64,000 nt of DNA from Segatella copri (GTDB lineage Bacteria; Bacteroidota; Bacteroidia; Bacteroidales; Bacteroidaceae): NCBI RefSeq assembly GCF_009494395.1, contig NZ_VZCB01000011.1, positions 1-64,000 of the forward strand, read 5' to 3'. Under the pieces are notes generated by a model. The model was given only the letters and a program-made list of their open reading frames with translations, searched no databases and was not told the origin of the DNA. The position numbers and the translations under genes are program-made. Shown piece by piece: positions 38,901-48,064 of the stretch (its first letter is position 1; each line of letters opens with the position of its first letter).

Positions 38901-40604
38901 GTCAAGACGGAATTTCTCCTTTTCTATATTAGAGGCGAGATAATACACGTTCTTCATCATCAGGTCCCAGTTGCCCTGCTGAGGGTTACAACTGGTATTC
39001 TTGAGCGCCTTGACAAAAAGAGCCTGCTTGGTATCAGTAATATCAGAAGCAAACTCACCCACCTGATAAGTTACACCACCCGATGTATATTCATAGGCCA
39101 CAGCCAATACCTGATCGGTCTGAATACCCGTCTTCAAAGAAACATAACCCAAGGCAGTATTGACGGAATACTCAGAAGAGCTCAAAAGACGGGCACTCTC
39201 CAGTTTCTCAAAGTCTGCACCACCTACCAGACCAGCCCCCTCCAGAGTAGCAGCAGCCTGGTCGATATCCCGGGCAGCCACATACTGGGTAGTCATTGCC
39301 TGATACTCGGTATTGGCACGGTTGGAAGGCACCAGTCCGGTTGCCGTCCACATCGGATTACTGATTTTAGAAGCTTCGCCAAGATCGGTCAGTGCCACGA
39401 TATTTCGGGTATTGGCAGTAGTTCCCGACTTATTGGTTACCCAAATTTCCACACGGTTAATCGTAATGCCGGTAACGAGATTAGGCAACTTCTGCATCCA
39501 TTCGTCATAATGATTCCTGAAATATCGGGAAAGGAAGAAGTGACGATTCTCCTCATAATCGGCAACATTGATTTCAAATGGAGTCAACTGTACGCCGCCC
39601 CTGCTGGAAACACTCTTGGATGCACTCTTCTTCTGCGAAGCCACCATCTGCAATTTCAACTTTCCAAACTGCATATCGGTTCTGACACCGAAAAGGCTGC
39701 TGGCTCCCTTGATAAGCGAAGAATTGCTGGGGAAAGACACATTTCCAGCCTCCACAAGCTTGATAATCTCGTCTTCCTTACCATCATACTTCAGTTTCAT
39801 GTTCTGGGCATCATAATCCAGCGTGGCATCCGTGTTATAATTCAGGTTCATATTCACCTTATCACCCACCTTACCATTCACGTTAAGATTAATCTTCTCA
39901 TCGAAGTTCATCATCGTGGTTTTCCGGTTGCGGATAGGCAAAGATGGATTATCGATGCTCTTCTTGTTCATACCCAGTTTCAACTCGGCAGAACCCTGTG
40001 TCCTGACACGGATACCGCCAGGACCGAATATTTTCTCAGCTGGTCCCAGGTCGAAATGCATATCAGAGAAGTCGAACTTCTCCTTACCCTTCGCCTGATA
40101 AATCTCATCGTTCTTCTTACGGAAGAAAGCGCTTCTCTCATTCATCTCAGTCCAGGAGTTATACTCTTCGGGAGTAAGCATGATAGGGGCCGAGAGCCAG
40201 GTATTGCCCATACGATTGCCGATAACGAAACGGTTGAGCGTATCGTTATAGACCACATCATATTTCATGTTGTCCGGGCGCTGCAAGTCAAGCGGACTCT
40301 GATAGAGGTCGCTGAGTGAATAAGGCTGGGTAAGCTGAATCTTCCAGCGGGTATTCAGCAAAGAATCAGGAATGGTATCTTCCTCCACCTTGAAGGGTTG
40401 GGCAGAAACAGAAATTTTGCTGCTCTTTCCTTTATCCTGTGCCCCATTCTTTGCTTGCTTATCCAGCTGTTTCTGCTGGGTATTAACCGGATTCTGAGTT
40501 CTTTTACGGGTACGGTTATCCTGCAAATAAGGCATGACGAGAGCATAGCTGAAGGTAGAAACCATCAGCCAGAACAGCAACAAATATATTTTTCCCTGCC
40601 TCAT
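32991..40604 (-). CDS. sprA: Type 9 secretion translocon protein SprA
   Basis: SprA (Sov in Porphyromonas) is the giant outer-membrane barrel through which type 9 secretion substrates leave the periplasm. The 2537-residue length is typical (about 2400-2500). The product has an N-terminal membrane/signal segment. It shows repeated SprA-type beta blocks, for example the LNYNTDATLDYDAQNMKLKY region near residue 260, QISFTSEFAQLLAGE, and the C-terminal LRLDFSFRKQAAIVRDI with an aromatic end. It lies 52 nt downstream of ruvA on the same strand, a pairing that may form an operon. Its presence implies that the strain exports proteins with T9SS C-terminal domains. Confidence 0.95.
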   Translation of the reverse strand: MRQGKIYLLLFWLMVSTFSYALVMPYLQDNRTRKRTQNPVNTQQKQLDKQAKNGAQDKGKSSKISVSAQPFKVEEDTIPDSLLNTRWKIQLTQPYSLSDLYQSPLDLQRPDNMKYDVVYNDTLNRFVIGNRMGNTWLSAPIMLTPEEYNSWTEMNERSAFFRKKNDEIYQAKGKEKFDFSDMHFDLGPAEKIFGPGGIRVRTQGSAELKLGMNKKSIDNPSLPIRNRKTTMMNFDEKINLNVNGKVGDKVNMNLNYNTDATLDYDAQNMKLKYDGKEDEIIKLVEAGNVSFPSNSSLIKGASSLFGVRTDMQFGKLKLQMVASQKKSASKSVSSRGGVQLTPFEINVADYEENRHFFLSRYFRNHYDEWMQKLPNLVTGITINRVEIWVTNKSGTTANTRNIVALTDLGEASKISNPMWTATGLVPSNRANTEYQAMTTQYVAARDIDQAAATLEGAGLVGGADFEKLESARLLSSSEYSVNTALGYVSLKTGIQTDQVLAVAYEYTSGGVTYQVGEFASDITDTKQALFVKALKNTSCNPQQGNWDLMMKNVYYLASNIEKEKFRLDVKYQSDTTGVYLSYIPEQRVKNTPIIRVLGADRLDNNNKAHSNGYYDYVEGYTVSNGRVFIPKVEPFGCYMRDYLVKNGVAADAAEKYAFTELYDSTKTVARQIAEKNKYQMVGQFKGSSANVISLDAYNVPQGSVVVTAGGVTLTEGTDYSVDYNAGEVTILNQSIIDAGTSVNVSLESNTDYGQTRKTMFGVNWEYDFSKNFQMSGTLQHLSEQALTTKVSMGSEPLKNTLWGVNLNWKKESQWLTNVLDKIPFLHLTQPSQISFTSEFAQLLAGEAGGTQDNASYIDDFENTKNGIDVMTPTSWFISSVPSLNFKEDYNDKTGLTSGFHRSRLAWYCIDPLFTRRGSSLTPGHIKSDLKQLSNHYVREVYVKELFPLRQQNSYQGATNTLSVLNLAYYPSEPGPYNFNVEDLQADGTLKNPQLNWGGMMRKLDTNDFEQANIEYIEFWLLDPFLYTREQPDANEYGGDFYINLGEVSEDILRDGKKFYESGMPVDGSKSFTYTQWGKIPTQSTVTYAFATTSGSRALQDVGFNGLTDAEEQEFYKSAYLDQIQGKVNQAVFDSIFADPARDNYHYFRGSDWDQMRAPILQRYKYINNPQGNSPDSDSRSESYDTSYKSTPDVEDINQDYTLNEYEKYFQYRVSIRPEDLVVGTNHIVDKREYSQTWRDNTKSSVTWYQFRIPVDEFESRQGNINDFSSIRFMRMFLTGFKKPIVLRFGTLDLVRGEWRTYDQQLSAASGGTLEASAVNLEENAEKTPVNYVLPPGISREQDPSQPQLVESNEQALSLVVKNLTSGEAKAVYKNTTLDLRQYKRIQMFTHANALEQNTTNLKDRELAVFIRLGSDYKNNYYEYEIPLTLTAPRSNYNRNVPADRRLVWPEENMLDVALSIFTNLKKERNKAKAQGMASYMAPYSAYDSEHPNNKLTIVGNPSLGEVKTMMIGVRNNSGDVKSGEVWVNELRLKEHNNKGGWAANANLNVQLSDFGSVNATGRYVSEGFGGLEDGVASRSTDNYGTYSVTTSLEMGKFFPDKAKVSIPLYYSVTKEKTSPKYNPMDTDMELKDALDAAGSKAERDSIENIAVTKVTQTNFSVSNARVGIATKRHPMPYDPANFSFTYSHAHQHTTGETTVREQRDNWRGALDYSWTPVYKSWEPFKKIKNKSKWLDILKRFGLNWLPQNLAFNTEMTHETYELQERDMESLTKSQLPITFSDQFLWNREFALRWDLTKNLHMNFQSATHAQVDVPYPDVNTDLYADQYHAWKDSVYRSAVLNSVRTWGTPLDYSQSFTASYKVPLNLLPVFDWVNTDASYSSNYSWERGMEDENGNSYGNTINTHRELTLNGSFNLVKLYNHVPFLKKVNEKFNRTMSRSQYERKKQEKEKKKKDAKELAADPKKALPKNRKAFEKEITLLPDTTLCIRHGKNSKRLIVSAKTADGKLFPIKYKKVDNNQIKLISKVDSAQKIKISVLAKEPLEEKSWYKTWQTVARLAMMVRNVSFNYRSSYQLTLPGFTPSIGDAFGQKKVGSMAPGLDFAFGLVDDDYIGKARENDWLLRNDSVATPATTSKTDNLQLRMTLEPVKDLKIDLSAVRTQTTQKSIQYMYEGTPTTQSGSFQMSTISLSTAFEGMGDANSGYRSKTFEKFVNSLAGYRDRVETQYAGTVYPAGSALGGGKFDASRTPVNQYSGDVMIPAFLNAYTSMGGNSLSLFPALSRLLPNWTVRYSGLGKLPWFRDHFKSVNINHSYKSIFAVGSYNSYSTYQEYMNGLGFINDASTGNPSPSSMFNISQVSINEAFSPLIGMDVTFNNNMTLKGEYRQTRVLNLSMTSVQLNEALSKDWVIGMGYRINNFSLFEGGARKLKAKMGAGNRKDNRNATANSQQMRGANHDLNLRLDFSFRKQAAIVRDIASMTSSASSGNNALKLSFSADYTFSKLLTMSFYYDRQTNTPLLSSSSYPTTTQDFGLSIKFSLTR

Positions 40605-40656
40605 TTACAGATGCTAAATTCTTTTTCCTGACATTTAATTTTCTCTCTTACCGCAA

Positions 40657-41271
40657 CTACTTGATTTGCTTCAGAGCCAACTTCACAACCTGCTCAACCG
40701 GCAAATCTGGCTGAGCCTTCAAGATGTCGACAACCACCTTGGCAGAAGGAGCCGGAGAGAAACCAAGCATGGTAAGGGCACTCACCGCCTCATCCTTCAC
40801 ATCGTTGTTCACCATCACCACATTGCCACCATTAGCAGGAAGTTCATCTGCGATACCAAGACTCACGATCTTATCTCTTAAATCCAGAATGATACGCTGG
40901 GCTGTCTTGAGTCCGATACCTTTTACTCCCTTCAACATCTTGTCATTGCCCGATGAAATCACGTTGCACAGTTCACTTGGCGACAAGGATGAAAGGATCA
41001 TCCTCGCCGTATTTCCACCCACACCCGATACGGTGATGAGCAGACGGTAGAGTTCACGTTCCTGCTTGGTAGCAAAACCGAAAAGGGTGAAAGAATCGTC
41101 TCTTCCACCAGCCACCAGCACCTCGTGAACATAGAGTTTCACTTCCTGCTTGCCCTGGATGGCGGTATAAGTATTAAGCGAGATATTGAGTCCATATCCT
41201 ACTCCTGCTGTTTCTACTACAGCCATCGCTGGAGTCAGCTCGGTCAAATCGCCATGAATATATTCTATCAT
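40657..41271 (-). CDS. ruvA: Holliday junction helicase subunit RuvA
   Basis: RuvA binds Holliday junctions and directs the RuvB motor. The 204-residue product has the N-terminal OB fold ([34 protein letters not shown]), two helix-hairpin-helix motifs ([17 protein letters not shown] and [19 protein letters not shown]) and the C-terminal RuvB-binding helices ([14 protein letters not shown]). It has normal length and is the likely first gene of a ruvA-sprA unit. Confidence 0.97.
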   Translation of the reverse strand: MIEYIHGDLTELTPAMAVVETAGVGYGLNISLNTYTAIQGKQEVKLYVHEVLVAGGRDDSFTLFGFATKQERELYRLLITVSGVGGNTARMILSSLSPSELCNVISSGNDKMLKGVKGIGLKTAQRIILDLRDKIVSLGIADELPANGGNVVMVNNDVKDEAVSALTMLGFSPAPSAKVVVDILKAQPDLPVEQVVKLALKQIK

Positions 41272-41510
41272 ATCTAATTATCTCCACATTAATTATAATA
41301 ATATATATTTAAACGGCAAAATGCTCCATATATTGTATCAAGCGAAAGCCAAAGCTAAGATTCACATAAAATCACGAAACTGAAAGGAATCCATTCAAGA
41401 AGTCTTACAAATCCCCCTTTATTCTACCTAAAAATCATGATTTTATAACCTTTTGCAACTTTTATGAGTTAAAAATCTATTAAAACGTCACGTATTTCAA
41501 GAAAAAGCTA
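41272..41510. other. Divergent intergenic region ruvA/ddh
   Basis: No gene seen. The region is AT-rich and should contain the ruvA-sprA promoter, which I could not place with confidence. Confidence 0.4.
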
Positions 41511-41518
41511 TACTTTTG
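41511..41518 (+). promoter_or_regulatory. -7 element of ddh
   Basis: TACTTTTG, 153 nt before the ddh ATG. The long leader contains GATAGTT (about 41572) and AACTATC (about 41593), which could form a hairpin. Confidence 0.45.
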
Positions 41519-41671
41519 CAACCGGAAATAGATATCATGCGGAAATTTATCCGCAAAAACTACCCCTTAAGATAGTTGGAAGATAAGACAATAACTATCA
41601 TAAGATAGAGTTTAATATATAAAAAGGTAGATTTTTAAACAGAAACAACAATAAAATAAAAGAAATAACAG

Positions 41672-42571
41672 ATGAAAAAGTTTAGAGCAGCCGTAGTAGG
41701 TTACGGCAACATCGGTAAGTTTACAGTAGAGGCTCTCGAAGCAGCTCCTGATTTTGAGATTGCAGGTATCGTTCGTCGCCAGGGTGCTAAGGACAAACCA
41801 GCTGAGTTGGCTAACTATGAGGTAGTAGATGACATCACCAAGTTGAAGGATGTAGATGTTGCTATCCTCGCAACTCCTACCCGCTCTTGCCCTGAGTATG
41901 CTGAGAAGATCGTTGCACTCGGCATCAACACCGTAGATAGCTTCGATATCCACACCAGCATCCTCGACTACCGCACCAAGCAGATGGAGAACTGCAAGAA
42001 GGCTGGCAAGGTAAGCGTTATCTCTGCCGGCTGGGACCCAGGTTCAGACTCTATCGTACGTGTATTGATGGAAAGTCTGGCTCCAAAGGGATTGACCTAT
42101 ACCAACTTCGGTCCTGGTATGAGCATGGGACACTCAGTTTGCGTTCGTAGCAAGAAGGGTGTCAAGGAAGCGCTTTCTGTAACCATCCCATTGGGTGAGG
42201 GTATCCACCGCCGTATGGTATATGTAGAACTTGAGGAAGGCGCCAAGCTTGAGGATGTGACTGCAGAGATCAAGGCTGACCCATACTTCGCTCACGATGA
42301 GACTCACGTATTCGCCGTAGCATCAGTAGATGATGTAAAGGATATGGGTCACGGTGTGAACCTCGTTCGCAAAGGTGTATCTGGCAAGACTCAGAACCAG
42401 CGCTTCGAGTTCAACATGAGCATCAACAACCCTGCCCTCACCGCTCAGGTCTTGGTTAACGTGGCTCGCGCTTCATTCCGTCTCCAGCCAGGTTGCTACA
42501 CCATGCCAGAGATTCCTGTCATCGACATGCTCCCAGGCACTCGTGAGGAAGTTGTTGCAACACTCGTGTAA
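41672..42571 (+). CDS. ddh: meso-Diaminopimelate dehydrogenase
   Basis: Ddh makes meso-DAP in one step from tetrahydrodipicolinate, ammonium and NADPH. The 299-residue product has the N-terminal dinucleotide motif AAVVGYGNIGKFTVEAL and the NTVDSFDIH, SAGWDPGSDS and GPGMSMGHSVCVRSKKGVKEA blocks that are diagnostic for the family. It bypasses both DapL and DapF, which are also encoded here (10159-12295). Being ammonium-dependent, it may serve when ammonium is high. Confidence 0.95.
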   Translation: MKKFRAAVVGYGNIGKFTVEALEAAPDFEIAGIVRRQGAKDKPAELANYEVVDDITKLKDVDVAILATPTRSCPEYAEKIVALGINTVDSFDIHTSILDYRTKQMENCKKAGKVSVISAGWDPGSDSIVRVLMESLAPKGLTYTNFGPGMSMGHSVCVRSKKGVKEALSVTIPLGEGIHRRMVYVELEEGAKLEDVTAEIKADPYFAHDETHVFAVASVDDVKDMGHGVNLVRKGVSGKTQNQRFEFNMSINNPALTAQVLVNVARASFRLQPGCYTMPEIPVIDMLPGTREEVVATLV

Positions 42572-42576
42572 AGACA

Positions 42577-42680
42577 TTGAACTTTGAGCTTGGAACATTG
42601 AACTTTATGATTAGTTTTACTGGTTCAAGTTCAAAGCTCAAAGCCAAAAGTTCAAAGTTCAAAGCTCAAAGCTCAAAGTA
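42577..42680. repeat. Degenerate tandem TCAAAG-type repeats after ddh
   Basis: Short units such as AGTTCAAAGCTCAAAG are repeated several times. Related AAAGTTCAAAG strings occur at 9305-9345 and 28095-28125. These are common low-complexity intergenic repeats and are not coding. Confidence 0.7.
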
Positions 42681-42681
42681 T

Positions 42682-42722
42682 AAAGGCTCGCAAGAAATAA
42701 AAACTTCTTGCGAGCCTTTTTT
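42682..42722. terminator. Terminator between ddh and susD
   Basis: AAAGGCTCGCAAGAA pairs perfectly with TTCTTGCGAGCCTTT around an 8-nt loop and is followed by a T run. The same stem sequence recurs at 48161-48196 on the other side of the susCD genes. Confidence 0.85.
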
Positions 42723-42773
42723 AGTATCTTATGTCTTGAGCTCAAGACATAAGCTTGAATACGTTTTCACGCT

Positions 42774-44783
42774 TTACTTAACGTCAGTTGCACCCTGACC
42801 AGCAACCAATGGCCAACCTGGGTTCTGGTAAACAACAGATGTAGTAAGATCGGTCTGATCACCCTCAGCTGTCTGACGGAACACGCTCTGTGCGATAGGA
42901 GACAGATAGTGAGCAGGAGTAAAGTGATAACCATCAAATACCTGGTTGTTAATCTTGGAAATCTGGTATGGACGGATATAGTCGCCACTAATGGTCTTAT
43001 CACTCATATTACCCTTACCACCTTCAACATCAACCTTAGCGAGGTTAGTTGTGCCATCGAGCCATGTACCCTCGTAAACAGTACCCCAGTACTTCATACC
43101 TTCAATCTGGTAACCGTTTACCTGATCGCAAGCACGCCAACGGATTAAGTCCTCCCAACGGGAAGCCTCACCGATGAACTCATCACGACGCTCACGACGG
43201 ATGTTGTAAGTAGTAGCATCAACCAACTGACCATGAGAGTAAGCACCGAAGTCCCACTTAGCCTCCTCCTGCATGTTGGTAGCTGCGATAGTCTTGTTGT
43301 AATCAGGATCTACCTTGGCACGGATGCGGAGAGCACGCCAGTACTTATCAGCTGTAGCGTCGATAGTATTGTTCTTCAACCAGGAAGCCTCCATGTAGTT
43401 GAGGAGAGCCTCTGTGCCACGGAATACGATGCTACCACTCTCGCCGTAGTCGTGATTGAGTCCCTGCTGGGAATCATAGTTTTTACCCTTCTTTACTGCG
43501 AAACCTGTCACCATACGAGTCTCGTTGTTGCCCTTTACTGTCCATGAGAGGTCGGTTGGAACAGCACCCTCACTGGTATAGTTCTCGATAGATCCATCCA
43601 TCTTGGTGAAGAGCTGGATGCGAGAATCGCGATTCTGCAAGGTAGCCTTCACACCCTGGTTTTCCCAAGTTGGGTCGTAGCCTGAGCCGGCAGCGTAGAT
43701 AGGCAAACCATTGCGCATGAGGAATGAGTTGACGAGACCACGTGTCCAACCAGTACCGCCGCCATTGCGCTGCAACTGCATCTGCACGTTGTGGGTAACG
43801 TTAGCCTTTGCCTTATCAAAAGCACGGTACATCAACACCTCGCTATAGCCGCTCATATCCTTGTCACAGAACATGGTGTAGTAAGGATTGAGACTTGCCA
43901 AGCTAGCATTCTGTCCCTCTGGAGCATCCGTATTCTCTACAAGGTTGCCAACGAGCTTATCACCCAATTCCTTAGAAGACTTCATAGACTCATCGAGGAA
44001 GTGATTGATGGAAGAATCGATGTCAAATCCCTGGATATCCTCAGCCTTGCCTGGCCAACCTGGACCACCTGGCACAAACGCAGTACCCTTGTGATACTTC
44101 TCCCATGTAGCCTCGAAGAGGGCTGCACGTGAACGGAGCAGGAGGGCTGCATCGCGAGAGATGCGGTTCTTGCCACCAGGAGCTGATTCCTGCAGAAGAC
44201 CGAGTGCCTTGTCAAGGTCGTCGAGAATCTGCTGAGCTACCTTATAACGTGGCTGGCGCTTGGAAGACGCAACGAGAGTTTCCTTGTCATCAGGAAGCGC
44301 ATTGAGCACGATAGGGAAATCACCCAAAGACTGCAACTTGTCCAAATAAAGGTAAGCACGGAGGAAGTATGCCTCACCAATGTAGTGGCGTACCTGAGCC
44401 TCAGCACCACTAATCTGCTTAGCCTCGAACTTTGGCAATACCTGATCCAGGAAATAGTTCACCGAGCGGATATTACCGAAATCCCAAGCACCACCACTCT
44501 GACCTACTTTCCAGTTTCCAGGAACCCAACGGCTAGAATAACCGGTTCCCGCCTGGTTATCGGTATCGTTATCGTAAGCAAAGGTACTCATACCATATTT
44601 ACCCGGTTCAATACTTGTCAATACACCATAGAGATTCACGGTGTAGGCAGCCAGGTCGTCTGCGCTAGTGAAATAAGACGCAGGTGTCACGTTGCTTTCA
44701 GGCTCCTTGTCAAGATAGTCATCGCAACTTGTCAGACCGAGCGTCGCGCCCAATAAGAGCATTGAAATATATTTAATTTTCAT
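42774..44783 (-). CDS. SusD/RagB-family outer-membrane lipoprotein
   Basis: SusD-like proteins sit as lids on SusC transporters and bind glycans or peptides at the cell surface. The 669-residue product has a lipoprotein signal (LGLTSCDDYLDKEPES, cysteine near residue 20) followed by the acidic export region. It has the TPR-like helices of the family (EAYFLRAYLYLDKLQSLGDFPIVL) and the C-terminal RRERRDEFIGEASRWEDLIRW. It starts 33 nt after susC. It is longer than the archetype SusD (about 550), suggesting a larger ligand. No enzyme gene is near, so the substrate is unknown. Confidence 0.95.
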   Translation of the reverse strand: MKIKYISMLLLGATLGLTSCDDYLDKEPESNVTPASYFTSADDLAAYTVNLYGVLTSIEPGKYGMSTFAYDNDTDNQAGTGYSSRWVPGNWKVGQSGGAWDFGNIRSVNYFLDQVLPKFEAKQISGAEAQVRHYIGEAYFLRAYLYLDKLQSLGDFPIVLNALPDDKETLVASSKRQPRYKVAQQILDDLDKALGLLQESAPGGKNRISRDAALLLRSRAALFEATWEKYHKGTAFVPGGPGWPGKAEDIQGFDIDSSINHFLDESMKSSKELGDKLVGNLVENTDAPEGQNASLASLNPYYTMFCDKDMSGYSEVLMYRAFDKAKANVTHNVQMQLQRNGGGTGWTRGLVNSFLMRNGLPIYAAGSGYDPTWENQGVKATLQNRDSRIQLFTKMDGSIENYTSEGAVPTDLSWTVKGNNETRMVTGFAVKKGKNYDSQQGLNHDYGESGSIVFRGTEALLNYMEASWLKNNTIDATADKYWRALRIRAKVDPDYNKTIAATNMQEEAKWDFGAYSHGQLVDATTYNIRRERRDEFIGEASRWEDLIRWRACDQVNGYQIEGMKYWGTVYEGTWLDGTTNLAKVDVEGGKGNMSDKTISGDYIRPYQISKINNQVFDGYHFTPAHYLSPIAQSVFRQTAEGDQTDLTTSVVYQNPGWPLVAGQGATDVK

Positions 44784-44816
44784 AAATTGTTTCCTTTCTA
44801 TAATCTAAATGATAAG

Positions 44817-47800
44817 TTAGAATGTTACACTAAGACCGAATGAGTAGGTTCTAGACAATGGATATGCCTTACCAATCTCATGGCCATAACCTGCTCCAAT
44901 CAGCTCTGGATCACCAGCCTCTGTGAAGTTAGTGATGGTGAAGAGGTTCTCTCCAGATACGAAGAAGCGAAGATTCTCAATATAAGCCTTGCTTGTGATA
45001 GTCTTTGGCAAGGTATAACCGATGGTGAGGTTCTTCAAACGGCCATAAGCAGCATTCTGCAAATAGCGGGTCTGAGTCTGGATGTTGCGGCCACCACCCC
45101 AATCTGCACGTGGGTAGTATGCTCCCTTGTTATCCTCACGCCAGTAGTCCTCGTGGAACTTGAAACCAGTAGCCTGCCACTTACCCTGACCGATAGCGCC
45201 CCAGAATACGGCACCACCTGCTGCGTAGTCACGCTTGAGGGTTCCCTGGAAGAACACCTTGATATCAAAGCCCTTCCAAGCTGCATCGAGGTTCAAACCG
45301 AAGTTATAGCGAGGAGTAGAGTTACCGATGATGCGGCGGTCGCCAGATTTGTCGGCTGTACCCTCACCACCATTGATCTTGCCGTCGCCATCGAGGTCTT
45401 TATACATGATGTCACCAGCAGTCCAGCCACTTCCGAGTGCGCTCTGGTCAACCTTTGCGAGGTGCTTGTCCATCTCATCCTGGCTCTGTGCGATACCGAT
45501 TGTGGTATAACCCCAGATGTCTCCGAGCTTAGCACCAGCATAGTATGAACCGAGCTTCTTAGATGGGTTAGGATACTTATCGATGACCACCTGGTTATCA
45601 CTCAATACGAGAGATGCACCATAGCTTACCTCACCGATTACGTCACGCCAGCCAATCTGGAGATCCCAACCCTTAGATGTCATATCAAGGTTGTTCACCT
45701 TTGGAGGATTGGCACCGAGGATAACTGGCAACTCAGGAGCAGGACCTACCATGTCGAATGTCTTGCGCTGATAGTAGCCGAACGATCCTGTCAAGCGGTT
45801 ATTGAAAGCACCCCAGTCGAGACCGATTTCCCATGTACGGCTCTTCTCCCATGTAAGAGTAGAAGAGACGAGATCTGGCTGTTTAGCGATATTTGGCTTA
45901 GCGCCATTAATCAACCAGTTGCCACCCTGAGAAGAGAAGCCGATGGTTGGATAGAAAGGATACCAGTTATCAGTATTCTGGTTACCCAACTGACCCCAAG
46001 AAGCTCGGAGCTTCAATGTGTTTACGTAATCAGTCAATGGCTCCCAGAACTTCTCACGGGCAATGTTCCAACCTGCAGAGAATGATGGGAAGAAGTTCCA
46101 GCGGTTCTCGCGGAGGAAACGTGAAGATCCATCATAACGGAGGTTAGCCTCGAAGAGGTAACGGCCTGCATAGTCGTAGTTGATACGACCGAAGAAACCG
46201 GCTGTAGTCCATGAGTTATATGCACCACCTACACTTGGCTTGGTGGTTGTTGTATCAAGAGTAGGAAGACCAGACATGATACCGTTCTGCTGTGCCTTCA
46301 TATTGCGCTGGCGGAACCACTCACTCTGGAAACCACCCATTACCTTCATATTATGCTCGCCAAATGAATGGCTGTACTCAGCAAAGAGGTTAGGGTTGAA
46401 ATAGTTTGACTTGAATGAATACTCATACACGCTTGATGTTGCGTTGATATCTACATAAGGATTGTTGTCGCAGTCGTAGGCGTATACGGTCTGCCAGTCA
46501 CGGTGGTTGAACTGTGTAACAATACGGTAGTTCAGCTCAGCATTCAGAGTCAGTCCCTTTACAGGAGTTGCAACAAAAGAAAGCTGCTGTGCGAGACGGT
46601 CTGCCTGATTCTTGGCACGGCCACCATTCTGAAGACGTCCAATATAAGACTCTGGCAACCAGTTGCCATTAGGATCGGTAGTTGGCAGAATAGGCCAGTA
46701 ACGGCACATATTGTGGAAGAACACATCTGTACCATTGATCAAATCACCAGGAGAATCGAAGTCCTGACGTGAGAAACGGGTATTGTAGGTCATACGCAAC
46801 CAGTTGGTTATCTGTGCGTTGATTTTACCGGTCATGGTATAGCGCTGCATGCTATCATCACCATGACGGAGAAGACCACCACGGTTGAGATAGTTACCAG
46901 AAACATAGTACTGCAAACGGTCATCACCACCATTGATACTCAAGGTATGCTCCTGAGAGAAGCTGGTACCAAACTGCTCCTTGAGCCAGTCGGTATTACC
47001 AAGAGGCAAGAGTGGCGTATTGTCCCAAACCTCCCAACGGTTGTTGCTGTTCTTGAACATCTTCTGCATGGTAGGATCGCTCTGAGCCTTCTTGATCTGC
47101 TCGAGTTTCTCATCTGTAAACCAGACACCTGCACCGCTACCAACAGATGCATCGTTCATGTACTTAGCCCATGTGTAAGAGTCCATCATCTCCGGCATGT
47201 TGAGTGGAGAATCAAAACGGAAAGAGTTGTTGTAGTTAATAGAAGTCTTACCCTTCTTACCACTCTTGGTAGTAATAAGGATTACACCACCGGCAGCACG
47301 TGAACCGTAGATTGAAGAAGCAGAAGCATCCTTCAATACAGAAATGTTCTCGATGTCCTGTGGGTTGAGTGCGTTCATATCGCCCTCCATGCCGTCGATG
47401 AGCACGAGTGGAGATACAGAAGAACCGGCACCGATAGTACCTGTACCACGGATGTTAAAAGACTTGGTTGAATTAAGAGTACCACCGCTCTCTGGTGTAG
47501 AGAAGTTCATACCGGCTACTGCACCCTGAAGAGCATCAACAACAGAGTTGACTGGGCGAGCACCGAGAGTCTTGGAATCAACGGTAGAAACGGCACCAGT
47601 GAGGTTTACCTTCTTCTGAGTACCGAAACCGACAACAACGACCTCATTCAGAGTCTTGCTGTCTTCCTTCATGGTCAAATTGATTTCACCACCCTTCCAT
47701 ACCATCTCCACTGGCTCGAAGCCAATGTAACTGATACAGATAGTTGCGCCACGATTAACATCAGAAAGAGCAAACTTACCATCGAAATCGGTGATGGTTC

Positions 47801-47990
47801 CACCTTGCTTTCCCTTAACTGTGACTGTAGCACCAATTACTGGCTCCCCTGTAGGGTCAATAATGGTACCAGTGCATTGTCCGTCTTTGGACTGATTAGT
47901 TTCCTGGATACGAGTTCCCCCATAAGCCTGGGCTGGAGCCATTCCAAGAGCCATAATCATAGTACTTACTGTGAATAGTTGTCTTATCAT
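44817..47990 (-). CDS. SusC/RagA-family TonB-dependent transporter
   Basis: The 1057-residue product is an outer-membrane barrel that imports oligosaccharides or peptides with energy from TonB. In order it shows a signal peptide (residues 1-23), a carboxypeptidase-regulatory-like domain (GTIIDPTGEPVIGATVTVKG, residues 40-115), the SusC TonB-box/plug start (LNEVVVVGFGTQKKVNLTGA) and the family signature GSRAAGGVILITTKSGK near residue 240. A 22-strand barrel follows, ending in aromatic YSFGLSVTF. There is no N-terminal signalling domain, so it is not itself an anti-sigma partner. It is paired with the SusD-like gene. Confidence 0.96.
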   Translation of the reverse strand: MIRQLFTVSTMIMALGMAPAQAYGGTRIQETNQSKDGQCTGTIIDPTGEPVIGATVTVKGKQGGTITDFDGKFALSDVNRGATICISYIGFEPVEMVWKGGEINLTMKEDSKTLNEVVVVGFGTQKKVNLTGAVSTVDSKTLGARPVNSVVDALQGAVAGMNFSTPESGGTLNSTKSFNIRGTGTIGAGSSVSPLVLIDGMEGDMNALNPQDIENISVLKDASASSIYGSRAAGGVILITTKSGKKGKTSINYNNSFRFDSPLNMPEMMDSYTWAKYMNDASVGSGAGVWFTDEKLEQIKKAQSDPTMQKMFKNSNNRWEVWDNTPLLPLGNTDWLKEQFGTSFSQEHTLSINGGDDRLQYYVSGNYLNRGGLLRHGDDSMQRYTMTGKINAQITNWLRMTYNTRFSRQDFDSPGDLINGTDVFFHNMCRYWPILPTTDPNGNWLPESYIGRLQNGGRAKNQADRLAQQLSFVATPVKGLTLNAELNYRIVTQFNHRDWQTVYAYDCDNNPYVDINATSSVYEYSFKSNYFNPNLFAEYSHSFGEHNMKVMGGFQSEWFRQRNMKAQQNGIMSGLPTLDTTTTKPSVGGAYNSWTTAGFFGRINYDYAGRYLFEANLRYDGSSRFLRENRWNFFPSFSAGWNIAREKFWEPLTDYVNTLKLRASWGQLGNQNTDNWYPFYPTIGFSSQGGNWLINGAKPNIAKQPDLVSSTLTWEKSRTWEIGLDWGAFNNRLTGSFGYYQRKTFDMVGPAPELPVILGANPPKVNNLDMTSKGWDLQIGWRDVIGEVSYGASLVLSDNQVVIDKYPNPSKKLGSYYAGAKLGDIWGYTTIGIAQSQDEMDKHLAKVDQSALGSGWTAGDIMYKDLDGDGKINGGEGTADKSGDRRIIGNSTPRYNFGLNLDAAWKGFDIKVFFQGTLKRDYAAGGAVFWGAIGQGKWQATGFKFHEDYWREDNKGAYYPRADWGGGRNIQTQTRYLQNAAYGRLKNLTIGYTLPKTITSKAYIENLRFFVSGENLFTITNFTEAGDPELIGAGYGHEIGKAYPLSRTYSFGLSVTF

Positions 47991-48064
47991 AAGATAGAGT
48001 TTTAAAATTTGTTATTTGGTTTCTTATTTATTACGTTATATTTTTATATTTCAGTTAGCTGATG

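Noticed and set aside
33249..40319. Long open frames on the plus strand inside sprA, up to 739 codons (33249-35468, 38778-40319)
   Set aside because: They lie antisense to a clearly conserved giant gene, have no recognisable product and arise from its codon use; I see no own promoter or ribosome binding site.
42577..42798. Short gene at 42577-42798
   Set aside because: The frame is composed of low-complexity TCAAAG repeats and the terminator; the product would be repeats of a few residues.
41598..48010. Shared string ATCATAAGATAGAGTTT near 41598 and 47986
   Set aside because: One copy is in the ddh leader and the other overlaps the susC start codon on the opposite strand; the likeness is short and probably chance.
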